Shown in pieces: positions 34,001 through 41,761 of a stretch of 56,915 bases of DNA. The position numbers were made by a program, and so were the translations under genes. The number at the start of each line of letters is the position of its first letter. The stretch's first letter is position 1. Under the pieces are notes generated by a model. It had not been told where the DNA came from. It did not search any database and was given only the letters and a program-made list of their open reading frames with translations. The stretch comes from Verrucomicrobiales bacterium (lineage in GTDB: Bacteria; Verrucomicrobiota; Verrucomicrobiia; Verrucomicrobiales; DEV007), in NCBI GenBank assembly GCA_024638765.1, contig JAHEJT010000014.1:1-56915 (forward strand). Reading direction: 5' to 3'.

Positions 34001-34492
34001 TCAGTCCCAGAGAAACGATTGGGTGCTGGCGACGACGTTGCCTTCTTGCACAAGGGACGCGCGCCACGCCGTGACGCGGCCGTCATCCCGGTATTCGTTA
34101 CCGATGACGGAGAACTTCGTGACGTTTTTTCTTTTGATGTTGCTGACTTCGATATCTTTCGTTTTCACCGCGTCGCCGGTCTTCAGCTGCCGGTATTCGA
34201 AGCGCAGGGTTACGCCCTGCGCGCGCGCGCTTTCGCCTGCCTTCCATTTGACTGCATAATAGTGCCCCGTGCGGGCGATTTGTTCTTTCCTGCTGACGGC
34301 GCCGTAAAGATGGTGCATGCGTTCGAAAGAGATCATGGGATCGGCGATGCGGACGCCGCCCACCGAGGGAGGATCTTTCTCGAGGTGATAGTATTTTACC
34401 TTGGAGATCTCCGTGTCGGGACCCGCGAAGGCGGGTCCCAGGGAGAACGTGAGGATGGCGGCGCAGAGCAGCGGACGGATCGGATTATGCAT
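34001..34492 (-). CDS. Exported hypothetical protein
   Basis: 163 aa. Residues 1-23 form a signal peptide with an Ala-x-Ala site (LTFSLGPAFA-GPD). The mature part is a beta-rich domain of about 140 residues with no cysteine and no motif I know; conserved-looking words include VGGVRIADPMISFERMHHLYG and KRKNVTKFSVIGNEYRDD (in pieces). It lies just upstream of the STAS gene on the same strand (12 bp gap), so may be co-transcribed with it. No function assigned. Confidence 0.7.
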   Translation of the reverse strand: MHNPIRPLLCAAILTFSLGPAFAGPDTEISKVKYYHLEKDPPSVGGVRIADPMISFERMHHLYGAVSRKEQIARTGHYYAVKWKAGESARAQGVTLRFEYRQLKTGDAVKTKDIEVSNIKRKNVTKFSVIGNEYRDDGRVTAWRASLVQEGNVVASTQSFLWD

Positions 34493-34641
34493 GGCAGGAA
34501 AGGTGGACGCCGGAAGGAGGCGCCGGGATCGGCGCGCGAACTTCCGGCGGAAGCAGCATTACAGGTAAGGATATTATAGAAACCATATCCTAAAGTGAAG
34601 GGAAATCCACGTCTTATCGACGAATGGCTATCGGGCCTGAT

Positions 34642-35424
34642 TCAGGGGTATCCGACCCGGACGAGATAGAGTCCATCGGCAGGGGCGCAGTGGGAGGTTT
34701 TGAGAGCGGGATCCGGGGGTTCCTGGAGGAGAGATTCCAGCCAGGAGAGCTCGGCCTTGCCGAGGGCGCAGCGCACGATGCTGCCGGTGATGAGGCGCAC
34801 CATGCGGTAAAGAAAGCCGTTTCCACGGTAAGTGAGAGTCAGGACGCCGGGTTCGGCGGCTGGTTGGTCAAAGACAATCCCGTGGATGGTCCGGATGGTG
34901 CGCGGGCTCTCGGGAGTGCGTCCTTCGGTTTTCTCGTCGCCGCGATTGGCTGCGAAATTGGCAAAATCGTGAGTCCCCTCGAAGAGCCGGGCTGCGTGGC
35001 TGAGGACATCGAGATCCAGCGGCCGGGGAAGGTGCCAGACGAGGCCGGCCAGGAGGGGAGGGAGGACCTCGGCTAGGTGGATCTTATAAAGGTATTCTTT
35101 TTCCGTGGCATTGAAACGGCTGTGAAAGTCTGGCGCGGTTTCGGCACAGGTCAGCACGCGGATGGCGGGGGGCAGGTTGGCGTTGAGCGCGCGCAGCCAT
35201 TGATCCGGGCGCATGCGATTTTCCGGAGGCGCATCGAAGTGGGCGCATTGGCCGAGGGCATGGACGCCGGTGTCGGTGCGGCCGGCCCCGTGAATAGCGA
35301 TGGGAGTGCCAGCGATTCCGGAGGCGCTGTCCTGCAGGAAGTCCTGGACGGTGTCACCGCCGGGTTGGCTTTGCCATCCCTGGAAGGGACGGCCGTCATA
35401 AGCGAGGGTCAGTTTGAGCCGCAT
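34642..35424 (-). CDS. truA: tRNA pseudouridine(38-40) synthase
   Basis: Isomerises U38-40 in the anticodon stem of tRNAs. 260 aa from the ATG at 35424 (MRLKLTLAYDGRPFQGWQ). The catalytic Asp is in GAGRTDTGVHALGQCAHFD, and HDFANFAANRGD, GNGFLYRMVRLITGSIV complete the family pattern. The 42 residues encoded upstream of 35424 are non-conserved and rejected. Confidence 0.96.
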   Translation of the reverse strand: MRLKLTLAYDGRPFQGWQSQPGGDTVQDFLQDSASGIAGTPIAIHGAGRTDTGVHALGQCAHFDAPPENRMRPDQWLRALNANLPPAIRVLTCAETAPDFHSRFNATEKEYLYKIHLAEVLPPLLAGLVWHLPRPLDLDVLSHAARLFEGTHDFANFAANRGDEKTEGRTPESPRTIRTIHGIVFDQPAAEPGVLTLTYRGNGFLYRMVRLITGSIVRCALGKAELSWLESLLQEPPDPALKTSHCAPADGLYLVRVGYP

Positions 35425-35598
35425 AGCAGACAGATGTTCTCGGTTCAGGGGTGTCGGTGCCCGGTTTCGGGTGCAGTGCAACCCCGTTGCCGGCCGGGTA
35501 TGCAATGCCTTATTTGTTGCCATGACTCCATCCAACCAATTATCCAACAATCCATTCCTCGGATCCGCCTGCGCTTGTCGACCGCGGGCCCGTTTCCG

Positions 35599-36048
35599 TC
35601 AATCGCCGCCCCCCGCCCCCAGGTCCGGGGGCGTGTCATGGGAGTCGAGGTAATCCTGGAGAATGACACAGGCGGCGGCCTGATCGATGATGGCGCGACT
35701 CCGGCGCAGGTTCCGGCCGGAAGCCATGAGTTCTTCCTGCGCGACCACGGTCGAGAGGCGTTCGTCGATGGTGGCGATGGAGACGGCCGCGGAAAGGCGG
35801 GAGGTGAGCGCGGCGATGAAGGTGCGGACCTTGGCGGCGGCGGTGCCCTCGGTCCCGTCCATGCGCAGCGGCATGCCGATGACGACGGTATCGATCTTGC
35901 GCTCGTCGACGATCTCCGCGATCTCCGCCAGCGGATCAGGGGTCTGCTTCCGGTGAATGGTTTTCAGAGGATGCGCCAGCATGCCGAGATCATCGCTGAG
36001 AGCGAGCCCGATGCGGGCGTCCCCGTGATCGATTCCGAGGGCGCGCAT
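35599..36048 (-). CDS. ruvX: RuvX/YqgF family (putative pre-16S rRNA nuclease)
   Basis: 149 aa, RNase H-like fold. ALGIDHGDARIGLALSDD is the first catalytic Asp motif, VIGMPLRMDGTEG the second strand, and IATIDERLSTVVAQEEL includes the third acidic site; the C-terminal RRSRAIIDQAAACVILQDYL carries the last Asp. Members process 16S rRNA or act in transcription-termination and junction repair. It sits between manC and truA on one strand with a 62-bp gap to manC. Confidence 0.94.
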   Translation of the reverse strand: MRALGIDHGDARIGLALSDDLGMLAHPLKTIHRKQTPDPLAEIAEIVDERKIDTVVIGMPLRMDGTEGTAAAKVRTFIAALTSRLSAAVSIATIDERLSTVVAQEELMASGRNLRRSRAIIDQAAACVILQDYLDSHDTPPDLGAGGGD

Positions 36049-36110
36049 GGGGGCACTCTCAAGTCTCGCGGTTCCGGATGCAAGTTCTGGGCGAGGGGAA
36101 TGGCCCGGAC

Positions 36111-37187
36111 TTACAGCAATTCGGGAGGGACTTCCTTGATGAGCTTCTTGATGTTGTCCGCTTGGTCGCGGTCGGCGATGAGGATGGCGTCTTCCGTTTG
36201 CACGATGATAAGATCGTGGACTCCGAGCAGGCCGATATGGCGCCCGTCTTTGGAGTAAACGATGTTATCCGAGCACTCGATCATGCTGGGTTGGCAGTTG
36301 GCGAGATTCCCGTGCCCGTCTTTCTCCAGATACCTGGCGACCGCGATCCAGCTTCCGACGTCGTCCCAGTCGAAGGTGGCTTCGATATTGAGCACCTTGG
36401 AAGCTTTCTCCATGAGCGCGTAATCGATGGAAATCTTGGTGAGGGACGGGAATTGATTTTCGATGGTGGCCTTGATGTCGGCGGACTTGCGCACTTCGGA
36501 GACGAAATCGGCGAGTTCGGGGCAATGCCGGGTCAGTTCGTGAATCACGGTGGGGATGGACCAGATGAAGATCCCGGCGTTCCAGCTGAAATTCCCTTTT
36601 TCGATGAAGGTCTCTGCGAGCTCGGCGTCGGGTTTTTCGCGGAAGCGGGTCACTTCGAAAGCGGACGAGGAGTCGAGGCCCGGAATGACGGCGCGGCTTC
36701 CCCGTTCCACGTATCCGTAACTGGGGCAAGCCCAGGTCGGCTTGATGCCGATCGTCACGAGGGCGTCCGCTTCGGAAGCAGTGGCCACGGCTTCCTGCAG
36801 AACTTTTTGAAATTCCGCGGTGTCCTCAATGAGTTGGTCGGCGGGAAACACCATCATGATAGCCGAGGGATTCCTGGCCGCGACCCATCCGATACCGAGA
36901 GCGAGGGCGGGCGCGGTGTCCCGCTTCTCCGGTTCCGCGATGATGTTTTCGGCAGGAATAGTGGAAGCGAGTTTACGGACCTCCTCTTCCTGCTGCCGGT
37001 TGGTGAGGATGAGAATGTTTTCGGGGGGGACGAGACCCTCGAGCCGGTGGAGGGTCCGATCGAGGAGGGTGTCGTCGCCGAATAATTTTAAAAGTTGTTT
37101 CGGGCGGGTGTTGCGGCTTAAGGGCCAGAACCGTTCGCCGCTGCCGCCGGCGAGAATGAGGGCGTATGTTTGATCGGGTGTAGTCAT
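36111..37187 (-). CDS. manC: Mannose-1-phosphate guanylyltransferase
   Basis: Makes GDP-mannose from mannose-1-phosphate and GTP. The 358-aa protein has the nucleotidyltransferase loop LILAGGSGERFWPLSR with RPKQLLKLFGDDTLL, the metal/substrate region EPEKRDTAPALALG, VTRFREKPD, WNAGIFIW, and FDWDDVGSWIAV. It lacks the C-terminal phosphomannose isomerase domain of bifunctional enzymes. GDP-mannose likely feeds the glycosyltransferases at 14.6-18 kb or 52 kb, but that link is inference. Confidence 0.93.
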   Translation of the reverse strand: MTTPDQTYALILAGGSGERFWPLSRNTRPKQLLKLFGDDTLLDRTLHRLEGLVPPENILILTNRQQEEEVRKLASTIPAENIIAEPEKRDTAPALALGIGWVAARNPSAIMMVFPADQLIEDTAEFQKVLQEAVATASEADALVTIGIKPTWACPSYGYVERGSRAVIPGLDSSSAFEVTRFREKPDAELAETFIEKGNFSWNAGIFIWSIPTVIHELTRHCPELADFVSEVRKSADIKATIENQFPSLTKISIDYALMEKASKVLNIEATFDWDDVGSWIAVARYLEKDGHGNLANCQPSMIECSDNIVYSKDGRHIGLLGVHDLIIVQTEDAILIADRDQADNIKKLIKEVPPELL

Positions 37188-37263
37188 TGGGAAAAGGGCG
37201 GAGGAAAGAGGGCCGAGGCCCGTCCGGGAGGCCTGGGTTTGGTCCCGGAAAAATCTTAAACTA

Positions 37264-37292
37264 ATTTTATTTCGTGGAATTTCTGATATAAT
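37264..37292 (+). promoter_or_regulatory. Extended -10 promoter directly abutting an ATG (possible leaderless mRNA)
   Basis: TGATATAAT (TATAAT at 37287-37292 with a TGn extension at 37284-37286). The -35 hexamer, 37264-37269, is weak (ATTTTA-like). The ATG is at 37302, only 9 bases after the -10, so transcription should begin about 0-3 nt before the start codon and no Shine-Dalgarno could be included. Confidence 0.6.
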
Positions 37293-37301
37293 TAAGAGAT
37301 T

Positions 37302-37628
37302 ATGTCGAATCAGAAACTTCCAGCGCAGGATGCGGCCTTACTGGGCTGCGCCTTGTCGGTGGCACCCGCGGCCATGGGCTGTGCCGTCGGGATCCTTCTC
37401 GGGGACAGGATTGGCAAAAAAACCCGAGGATCGGCTGCATTGGCGCTTTTTGCGCTCGGGGCCGCGACGGCGATGCCATACGTGGTGGATTACGTCAGCA
37501 AGCGCGTGAACGGGCCGACCACCGAAAGGGGTCAGAAGCGGACACGGCAGTTGATTCGCGACGGCGTGATGCCGGAAGAAGCCGACTTTTACGGATTCGA
37601 AGACGAGCTCGAAGAAGCGGCCATGTGA
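37302..37628 (+). CDS. Small two-helix membrane-like hypothetical protein
   Basis: 108 aa. Two hydrophobic segments, about residues 12-32 (ALLGCALSVAPAAMGCAVGI) and 43-58 (SAALALFALGAATAMP), are separated by a short positive loop (GDRIGKKTRG). The C-terminus is charged and acidic (GVMPEEADFYGFEDELEEA). Two Cys lie in the first helix. No family is recognised. Its promoter predicts a leaderless transcript. It stands alone between divergent manC and the convergent glycosidase. Confidence 0.65.
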   Translation: MSNQKLPAQDAALLGCALSVAPAAMGCAVGILLGDRIGKKTRGSAALALFALGAATAMPYVVDYVSKRVNGPTTERGQKRTRQLIRDGVMPEEADFYGFEDELEEAAM

Positions 37629-37699
37629 ATCGAGCGCGGCGGGCGGGTCCTTCCGGAGACGGCGACGACGTGCGCGTGCGGCGCGGGCCCGCACGGACC

Positions 37700-39256
37700 T
37701 CAGGGCTGGAGCTGGATAACGGTGGGGGAACTTTCATTCCCGTAACGGTCGACTGAAGTGACGCCGATAGCCGAGGCCTTGGCACGAGTAGCGTCCTCGA
37801 GAGTGTGGCGTCCATTGTTTGCGGGGAGGACAGCGAGCGGGAACCACTGGTGTTTTCCGCCGGAGTCATTCGGGTGAGGGGCACGTATCGTGATGACTCG
37901 CCAGGCGGCGATGTTTCGCGGGGCGGGCTCCCAGAGCAGAGTGGATCCCTTGAGGGAGACATTCGGCGCCTTGGGCTTGGCTTTCGAGAGCCAGGGGCAT
38001 GCCGGCACGAGGGCGGGACTGGAGTAAGCGCCCTCGCGCAGGAAGGGGCCGATGCCCTTGAGATTATCTTGCAGCGCGGAGATGCTCCAGTGGACATGGC
38101 CGGCAGGAAACTTCCCGTCGCGGCTGACTTGGATCTGCCGCAGGATTTCGAGGGGGGGACGGCCGGGATCCTCGCGTCCGCCGAGGCGGCTGGTGGAAAT
38201 GCCGGGCCAGAGATGGCGTTTACGGTCATTTTCACTGCTCCACCAGTGGAAGAGACGAGTAAAACTGTGGGGTTTGTCATCGATGCGCCAGTAGAGTTGA
38301 GGAGAAAGATAATCCAGCCATCCCCGCTTCAGCCAGGTGCGGGAATCGGCGAAGAGGTGATCATAAGAATCGAGCTGTGCTTCGATCCCGCGCGGATATC
38401 CGGGCCGCCAGATGCCGAACGGGCTGACGCCGAACTTCACCCAGGGTTTCGTCGTCTTAATGGATTGATAGAGCTGCTGCACAAATCCATCGATGTGGGA
38501 TCGCCGCCAGTCCTCGCGCTTCAGCTTGCCTCCGCCGGCCCGGTAAGCGTTCCAGGAGGCGTTATCATCAAAGGGGACCGTGCGTCCGCCGGATTTTCGG
38601 GGATAAGGAAAGAAATAGTCATCGATGTGGACCCCATCGACGTCGTAGCGGCGGACGACGTCGGTGACGACGGCGACAGCGTGTTTTCGGGAGAAATCGA
38701 GGGTCGGATCGAGCCAGAGATAACTTCCATATTTCCGGACGGCGGAGGGATGGGTCTTGCTGACGTGACTGGGGTGCACGCTTACGTTGGAGGAAGCGAG
38801 CGCACGGAACGGATTGAACCAGGCGTGGAGTTCGAGGCCGCGCGCATGGGCTTCCGCGACAGCGAACTCCAGGGGATCGTAAGAAGGCGCCGGCCCCCGT
38901 CCCATTTTTCCGGTGAGGTAATAAGACCAGGGTTCGAGAGAGGAAGGGTAAAGTGCGTCGCACGCGGGGCGCACCTGGAGAATCACGGCATTGAGGTTGA
39001 GGCGGCGGGCGGTGTCAAAGAGGCGCCTCAGTTCGCGCTGCTGTTGAGAGGCCGGCAGGCCAGGCTTTGAAGGCCAGTCGATGTTATGGACGGACGCGAT
39101 CCACGCGGCGCGGAATTCCCTGGGCAGCGGTGGGGGGCCGTCGGTGCGCGCGGAAACCGGAGACAGGAGCAGGGCGCAAGAGACCGCGAAGACGGGCGAC
39201 GCGTCCGGGAGGGATATGGCGAGTGCCGGGATGAACGTTCTCCTGCGCCAATTCAT
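37700..39256 (-). CDS. Exported GHL10 (DUF187-type) family 10 glycosyl hydrolase-like protein
   Basis: 518 aa with an N-terminal signal segment (AISLPDASPVFAVSCALLLS). The GHL10 domain (about 45-400) has PREFRAAWIASVHNIDWPS, LNAVILQVRPACDALYPS, AWFNPFRALAS and GVHIDDYFFPYP, the TIM-barrel strands with catalytic-side acidic residues. The last about 100 residues form a fibronectin-III-like domain (ALTSxDRYGNES). Members are thought to hydrolyse peptidoglycan-like or unusual glycans, as in the YngK and DigH families; the exact substrate here is unknown. Confidence 0.87.
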   Translation of the reverse strand: MNWRRRTFIPALAISLPDASPVFAVSCALLLSPVSARTDGPPPLPREFRAAWIASVHNIDWPSKPGLPASQQQRELRRLFDTARRLNLNAVILQVRPACDALYPSSLEPWSYYLTGKMGRGPAPSYDPLEFAVAEAHARGLELHAWFNPFRALASSNVSVHPSHVSKTHPSAVRKYGSYLWLDPTLDFSRKHAVAVVTDVVRRYDVDGVHIDDYFFPYPRKSGGRTVPFDDNASWNAYRAGGGKLKREDWRRSHIDGFVQQLYQSIKTTKPWVKFGVSPFGIWRPGYPRGIEAQLDSYDHLFADSRTWLKRGWLDYLSPQLYWRIDDKPHSFTRLFHWWSSENDRKRHLWPGISTSRLGGREDPGRPPLEILRQIQVSRDGKFPAGHVHWSISALQDNLKGIGPFLREGAYSSPALVPACPWLSKAKPKAPNVSLKGSTLLWEPAPRNIAAWRVITIRAPHPNDSGGKHQWFPLAVLPANNGRHTLEDATRAKASAIGVTSVDRYGNESSPTVIQLQP

Positions 39257-39447
39257 GAAAGGATGAGAGAAGAATCGCGGAACAGGTGCAATGCTTTATC
39301 CTCGTTGATTCGCTGGGCAAGGGGGGGAATCGGGGCCCGCCGGGGCCGTGGCTTTTCCTGCGGTTCCAGTTGCACCGCGTTGCAGGCCCCTTTAACGTCG
39401 GATTGAACCGGGCTTCCCGGTGTCGGTCCCCCGATCCTTCCCTCACC

Positions 39448-40296
39448 ATGTCGCCAAGTCCCGTCAGTTTTCGCCGTGGCCGCAGCGCCGGGTACGGGCG
39501 ACGGTCGCGGGGCGGCGCCATCAAGATGCGCCTGATCCTGGCCTTGTTCCTGGTGGTGATGACCCTCGCCAGCTATTACGCGGGCACTCGGAAGGAATAC
39601 AACGAGATCACCGGAGAGACGCAGAGAGTCGGCCTCAGCGTGGATGAAGAAATCGCGCTTGGATTGCAGGCCGCTCCAAGCATGGCCCAGCAGCACGGAG
39701 GACTGCATCCCGACGCACAACTGCAAGCGACCGTCGACGAGATCGGACAGAAGCTGGTCGGCGCCACCGCTGCCGGAGAAACGTCTTACCAGTTCGATTT
39801 CCATCTGCTGGCCGATCCGACGACCGTAAATGCCTTCGCTTTGCCGGGGGGCCAGGTTTTCATCACGATGGGCTTATATAAATTGCTCGAGAGCGAGGAC
39901 GAAGTCGCGGGAGTGCTGGGTCATGAGATCGGACACGTCGTGGGCAGGCATTCGGCCGAGCAGATGGCGAAATCCAAGCTGACCAACGGACTGACATCGG
40001 CGGTGATCTCAGCGGCATCCGGGTCCTCCTACGGAGGCAATGCCCAAGTAGCCAGGGTGGTCGGACAATTGCTCAATACCAAGTACGGCCGCGACGACGA
40101 GTTGGAGTCCGACAAGTTGGGAGTGCGTTTTATGGCCAAGGCAGGGTATCGGCTCGAGGGCCTGGTCCGCGTCATGGAAGTGCTCGCGGAGGCCTCCGGA
40201 GGGAATAATCCGCCCGAGTTCATGAGCACGCATCCGAGTTCTGCGAGGCGAATCGACCGAATCCGCGAAGAAATTGCAAAATATCGCCGCTCGTGA
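39448..40296 (+). CDS. M48 family zinc metalloprotease (exported, BepA/YcaL-like)
   Basis: 282 aa from the ATG at 39448. A basic N-terminus and hydrophobic segment (MRLILALFLVVMTLASYYAG) provides a signal anchor. The peptidase domain has NAFALPGGQVFITMGLYKLL, then GVLGHEIGHVVGRHSAEQM with the HExxH zinc motif, and the third zinc ligand Glu in the DELESDKLGVRFMAKAGY segment. It ends STHPSSARRIDRIREEI. This is the pattern of small envelope proteases that handle misfolded outer-membrane proteins. An upstream frame to 39286 is non-conserved. Confidence 0.92.
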   Translation: MSPSPVSFRRGRSAGYGRRSRGGAIKMRLILALFLVVMTLASYYAGTRKEYNEITGETQRVGLSVDEEIALGLQAAPSMAQQHGGLHPDAQLQATVDEIGQKLVGATAAGETSYQFDFHLLADPTTVNAFALPGGQVFITMGLYKLLESEDEVAGVLGHEIGHVVGRHSAEQMAKSKLTNGLTSAVISAASGSSYGGNAQVARVVGQLLNTKYGRDDELESDKLGVRFMAKAGYRLEGLVRVMEVLAEASGGNNPPEFMSTHPSSARRIDRIREEIAKYRRS

Positions 40297-40350
40297 TCCG
40301 TCTAACCCCCGGGCCGCCCTGCAAGATTTTTTCACCCAGAAACCGCGACC

Positions 40351-41151
40351 ATGTCCCAAGACTCATCTTCCCCACCCGATTCCGCGCCGGGCGGCGATGG
40401 CACCCCGCGAATTCCTTCCGCATCCCCGGGAGCAATGGAGGATCAGGTCGCCGCATCCCTGAAGAAAAGAGGGTGCGGCTTCTACGCCGCGGTCGCAGCC
40501 CTCGTGTTGCTCTTGCTGGTCCTGATGACGGCTGCGGTCACCGCCTGGTGGTACAAACGGAATTTTCATGCCAAACCGTTTACACCGGTGGAATTGAGCG
40601 CGCCCGAGCAGAAAGTGCTCGACGAGAAAATAGAGGTGCTCGAACCGGGAACCTTGTCCAGCCGGCCGGCGGGGGGGAGTATCGAAGACGGGGGAATACG
40701 GTCCGTGGAGCCGAGTCCGGAAGAGGAAGTGCGCCTCGAGGCGGCGAGCCGGGAGCGGCGCACGCTCAGCATTACCGAAAAGGAAATCAACGCCATCCTG
40801 CATCACCGCACCAATCTTGCGGAGCGTATCAAGATCCGGTTTTACGATGGGGGCATCGGGGCCGAGGCCAACATTCCGATGGAAGATGACGTGCCCTTTT
40901 TTGGAGGAAAGACGTTGCGGGGGAAAGTTGCCGTGTCTGCATACATGCAGCCTGAGGGCGGAGTGGCTATCATTGTGAAAGACGTCACGGTGGGGGGTGT
41001 GCCCTTGCCGAACCAGTGGCTGGGCGGGCTCAAGGGGACCAACCTGGTGGATCAATACCATGGGGAGCATCCGTTTCTGGGCGCAATCGCGGCGGGAATT
41101 GAGGAGATCGACGTGCGGCGCGGGGAGTTGCGGATTCGGTTGAAGGAATAG
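40351..41151 (+). CDS. Single-pass membrane protein of unknown function
   Basis: 266 aa. A Ser/Pro-rich cytoplasmic N-terminus of about 40 residues is followed by one TM helix (about 46-66, AAVAALVLLLLVLMTAAVTA). The external part of about 195 residues has the line LSITEKEINAILHHRTNLAE, reminiscent of YpmS-like or LmeA-like lipid-binding families that begin with a similar ITExExNALL phrase; this is a weak resemblance only. It then shows alternating beta strands ending VRRGELRIRLKE. It is the last gene before the large non-coding region and is co-directional with the putative RNA. Confidence 0.65.
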   Translation: MSQDSSSPPDSAPGGDGTPRIPSASPGAMEDQVAASLKKRGCGFYAAVAALVLLLLVLMTAAVTAWWYKRNFHAKPFTPVELSAPEQKVLDEKIEVLEPGTLSSRPAGGSIEDGGIRSVEPSPEEEVRLEAASRERRTLSITEKEINAILHHRTNLAERIKIRFYDGGIGAEANIPMEDDVPFFGGKTLRGKVAVSAYMQPEGGVAIIVKDVTVGGVPLPNQWLGGLKGTNLVDQYHGEHPFLGAIAAGIEEIDVRRGELRIRLKE

Positions 41152-41245
41152 AAAAGCGTGACGTGCATACGAAATAATATTCACTGTGCCGAGTTCGTTG
41201 AAAAAGTTTCGTGTCCGTGCGGCACGACCGGAGTCCGGGAAAATA

Positions 41246-41459
41246 TTTGGAGTGCGGCGGCTTGACGCCGCCATGGATCTGGAGTGATCAGATCGCTGTT
41301 GATTCCGTGATGGAAGAAGTTTCTGGCATGGGGCAGGACCATCCAAAGCGCCGTCCACGTGAGCAGGGACGTTGCCCCATCGCGTGACCGCGTTGAGACG
41401 CGGAACGCGACTCGCACGCGGCAACGTGGGGCGCACGTCCGGGCCGGCGCACTCCGAAG
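41246..41459. mobile_element. MITE-like element with TTTGGAGTGCG terminal inverted repeats, copy 2
   Basis: TTTGGAGTGCG at 41246-41256 and CGCACTCCGAA at 41448-41458 are inverted with one mismatch; about 214 bp. Inside are GCGGC-TTGA-CGCCGC at the left end and, on the right, GCGCCGTCCACGTGAGCAGG and GCAACGTGGGGCGCACGTCC, shared with copy 1 at 18064. No transposase. Confidence 0.7.
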
Positions 41460-41670
41460 GCTCGCGCTGCCTTTGCGGGCACATGTTAGGATAGGGGCAT
41501 GGGCCGGCGCGAAGAATGAGGGGAGGGGCGCGAAGAGCGGCCGGTTGCGGTTGGCGGGGTCGAAAATGGGGTCGAATCGGTGTCGAACTGCGGTGGCAGA
41601 GGGACGCGGGCGGGGCCTGTGAACAACCTTCCCCCCATTAACTAATTGAGGTTCAGCGACTCCCGAATCC

Positions 41671-41703
41671 TGTCCACAGGATATTCACAACTTGTTCACG
41701 GTC
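41671..41703 (+). promoter_or_regulatory. Three 11-bp helically phased repeats (TGTCCACAG-like)
   Basis: TGTCCACAGGA (41671-41681), TATTCACAACT (41682-41692) and TGTTCACGGTC (41693-41703) repeat every 11 bp, one turn of B-DNA, so a protein would bind the same face three times. The words resemble DnaA boxes (TTATCCACA) but each differs from the consensus. They lie just upstream of the inverted repeat and candidate promoter of the structured RNA. Confidence 0.5.
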
Positions 41704-41730
41704 AACAATTTATGCAAGTTTTTTGTTGAC
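41701..41730. promoter_or_regulatory. Inverted repeat GTCAACAA-N14-TTGTTGAC overlapping a -35 box
   Basis: Perfect 8-bp arms at 41701-41708 and 41723-41730 separated by AT-rich DNA (TTTATGCAAGTTTT). The right arm contributes the TTGAC of the predicted -35 hexamer, the classic geometry of an operator. Confidence 0.55.
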
Positions 41731-41755
41731 GGCGCTGGGGTTGCCCTGCATGCTT
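41726..41755 (+). promoter_or_regulatory. Candidate promoter of the large structured RNA
   Basis: TTGACG at 41726-41731, an 18-bp spacer, and ATGCTT at 41750-41755 preceded by TGC (extended -10 form). The -10 is weak, so confidence is limited, but the position fits the start of the structured region and the adjacent operator-like repeats. Confidence 0.4.
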
Positions 41756-41761
41756 GCCCGC

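Noticed and set aside
34541..34580. SRP RNA fragment (GGAAGCAGC word)
   Set aside because: Only a short match is present, without the paired GTCAGG-type arm or a suitable hairpin; it lies in a 150-bp gap upstream of a hypothetical gene.
39286..39447. N-terminal extension of the M48 protease
   Set aside because: The 54 extra residues are not hydrophobic or conserved and precede a clear start followed by the signal anchor.
41690..41740. Chromosomal origin (oriC) with DnaA boxes
   Set aside because: The TTATCCACA-like words are imperfect, only three occur, and no dnaA, dnaN or other origin gene is near. A phased operator fits better.
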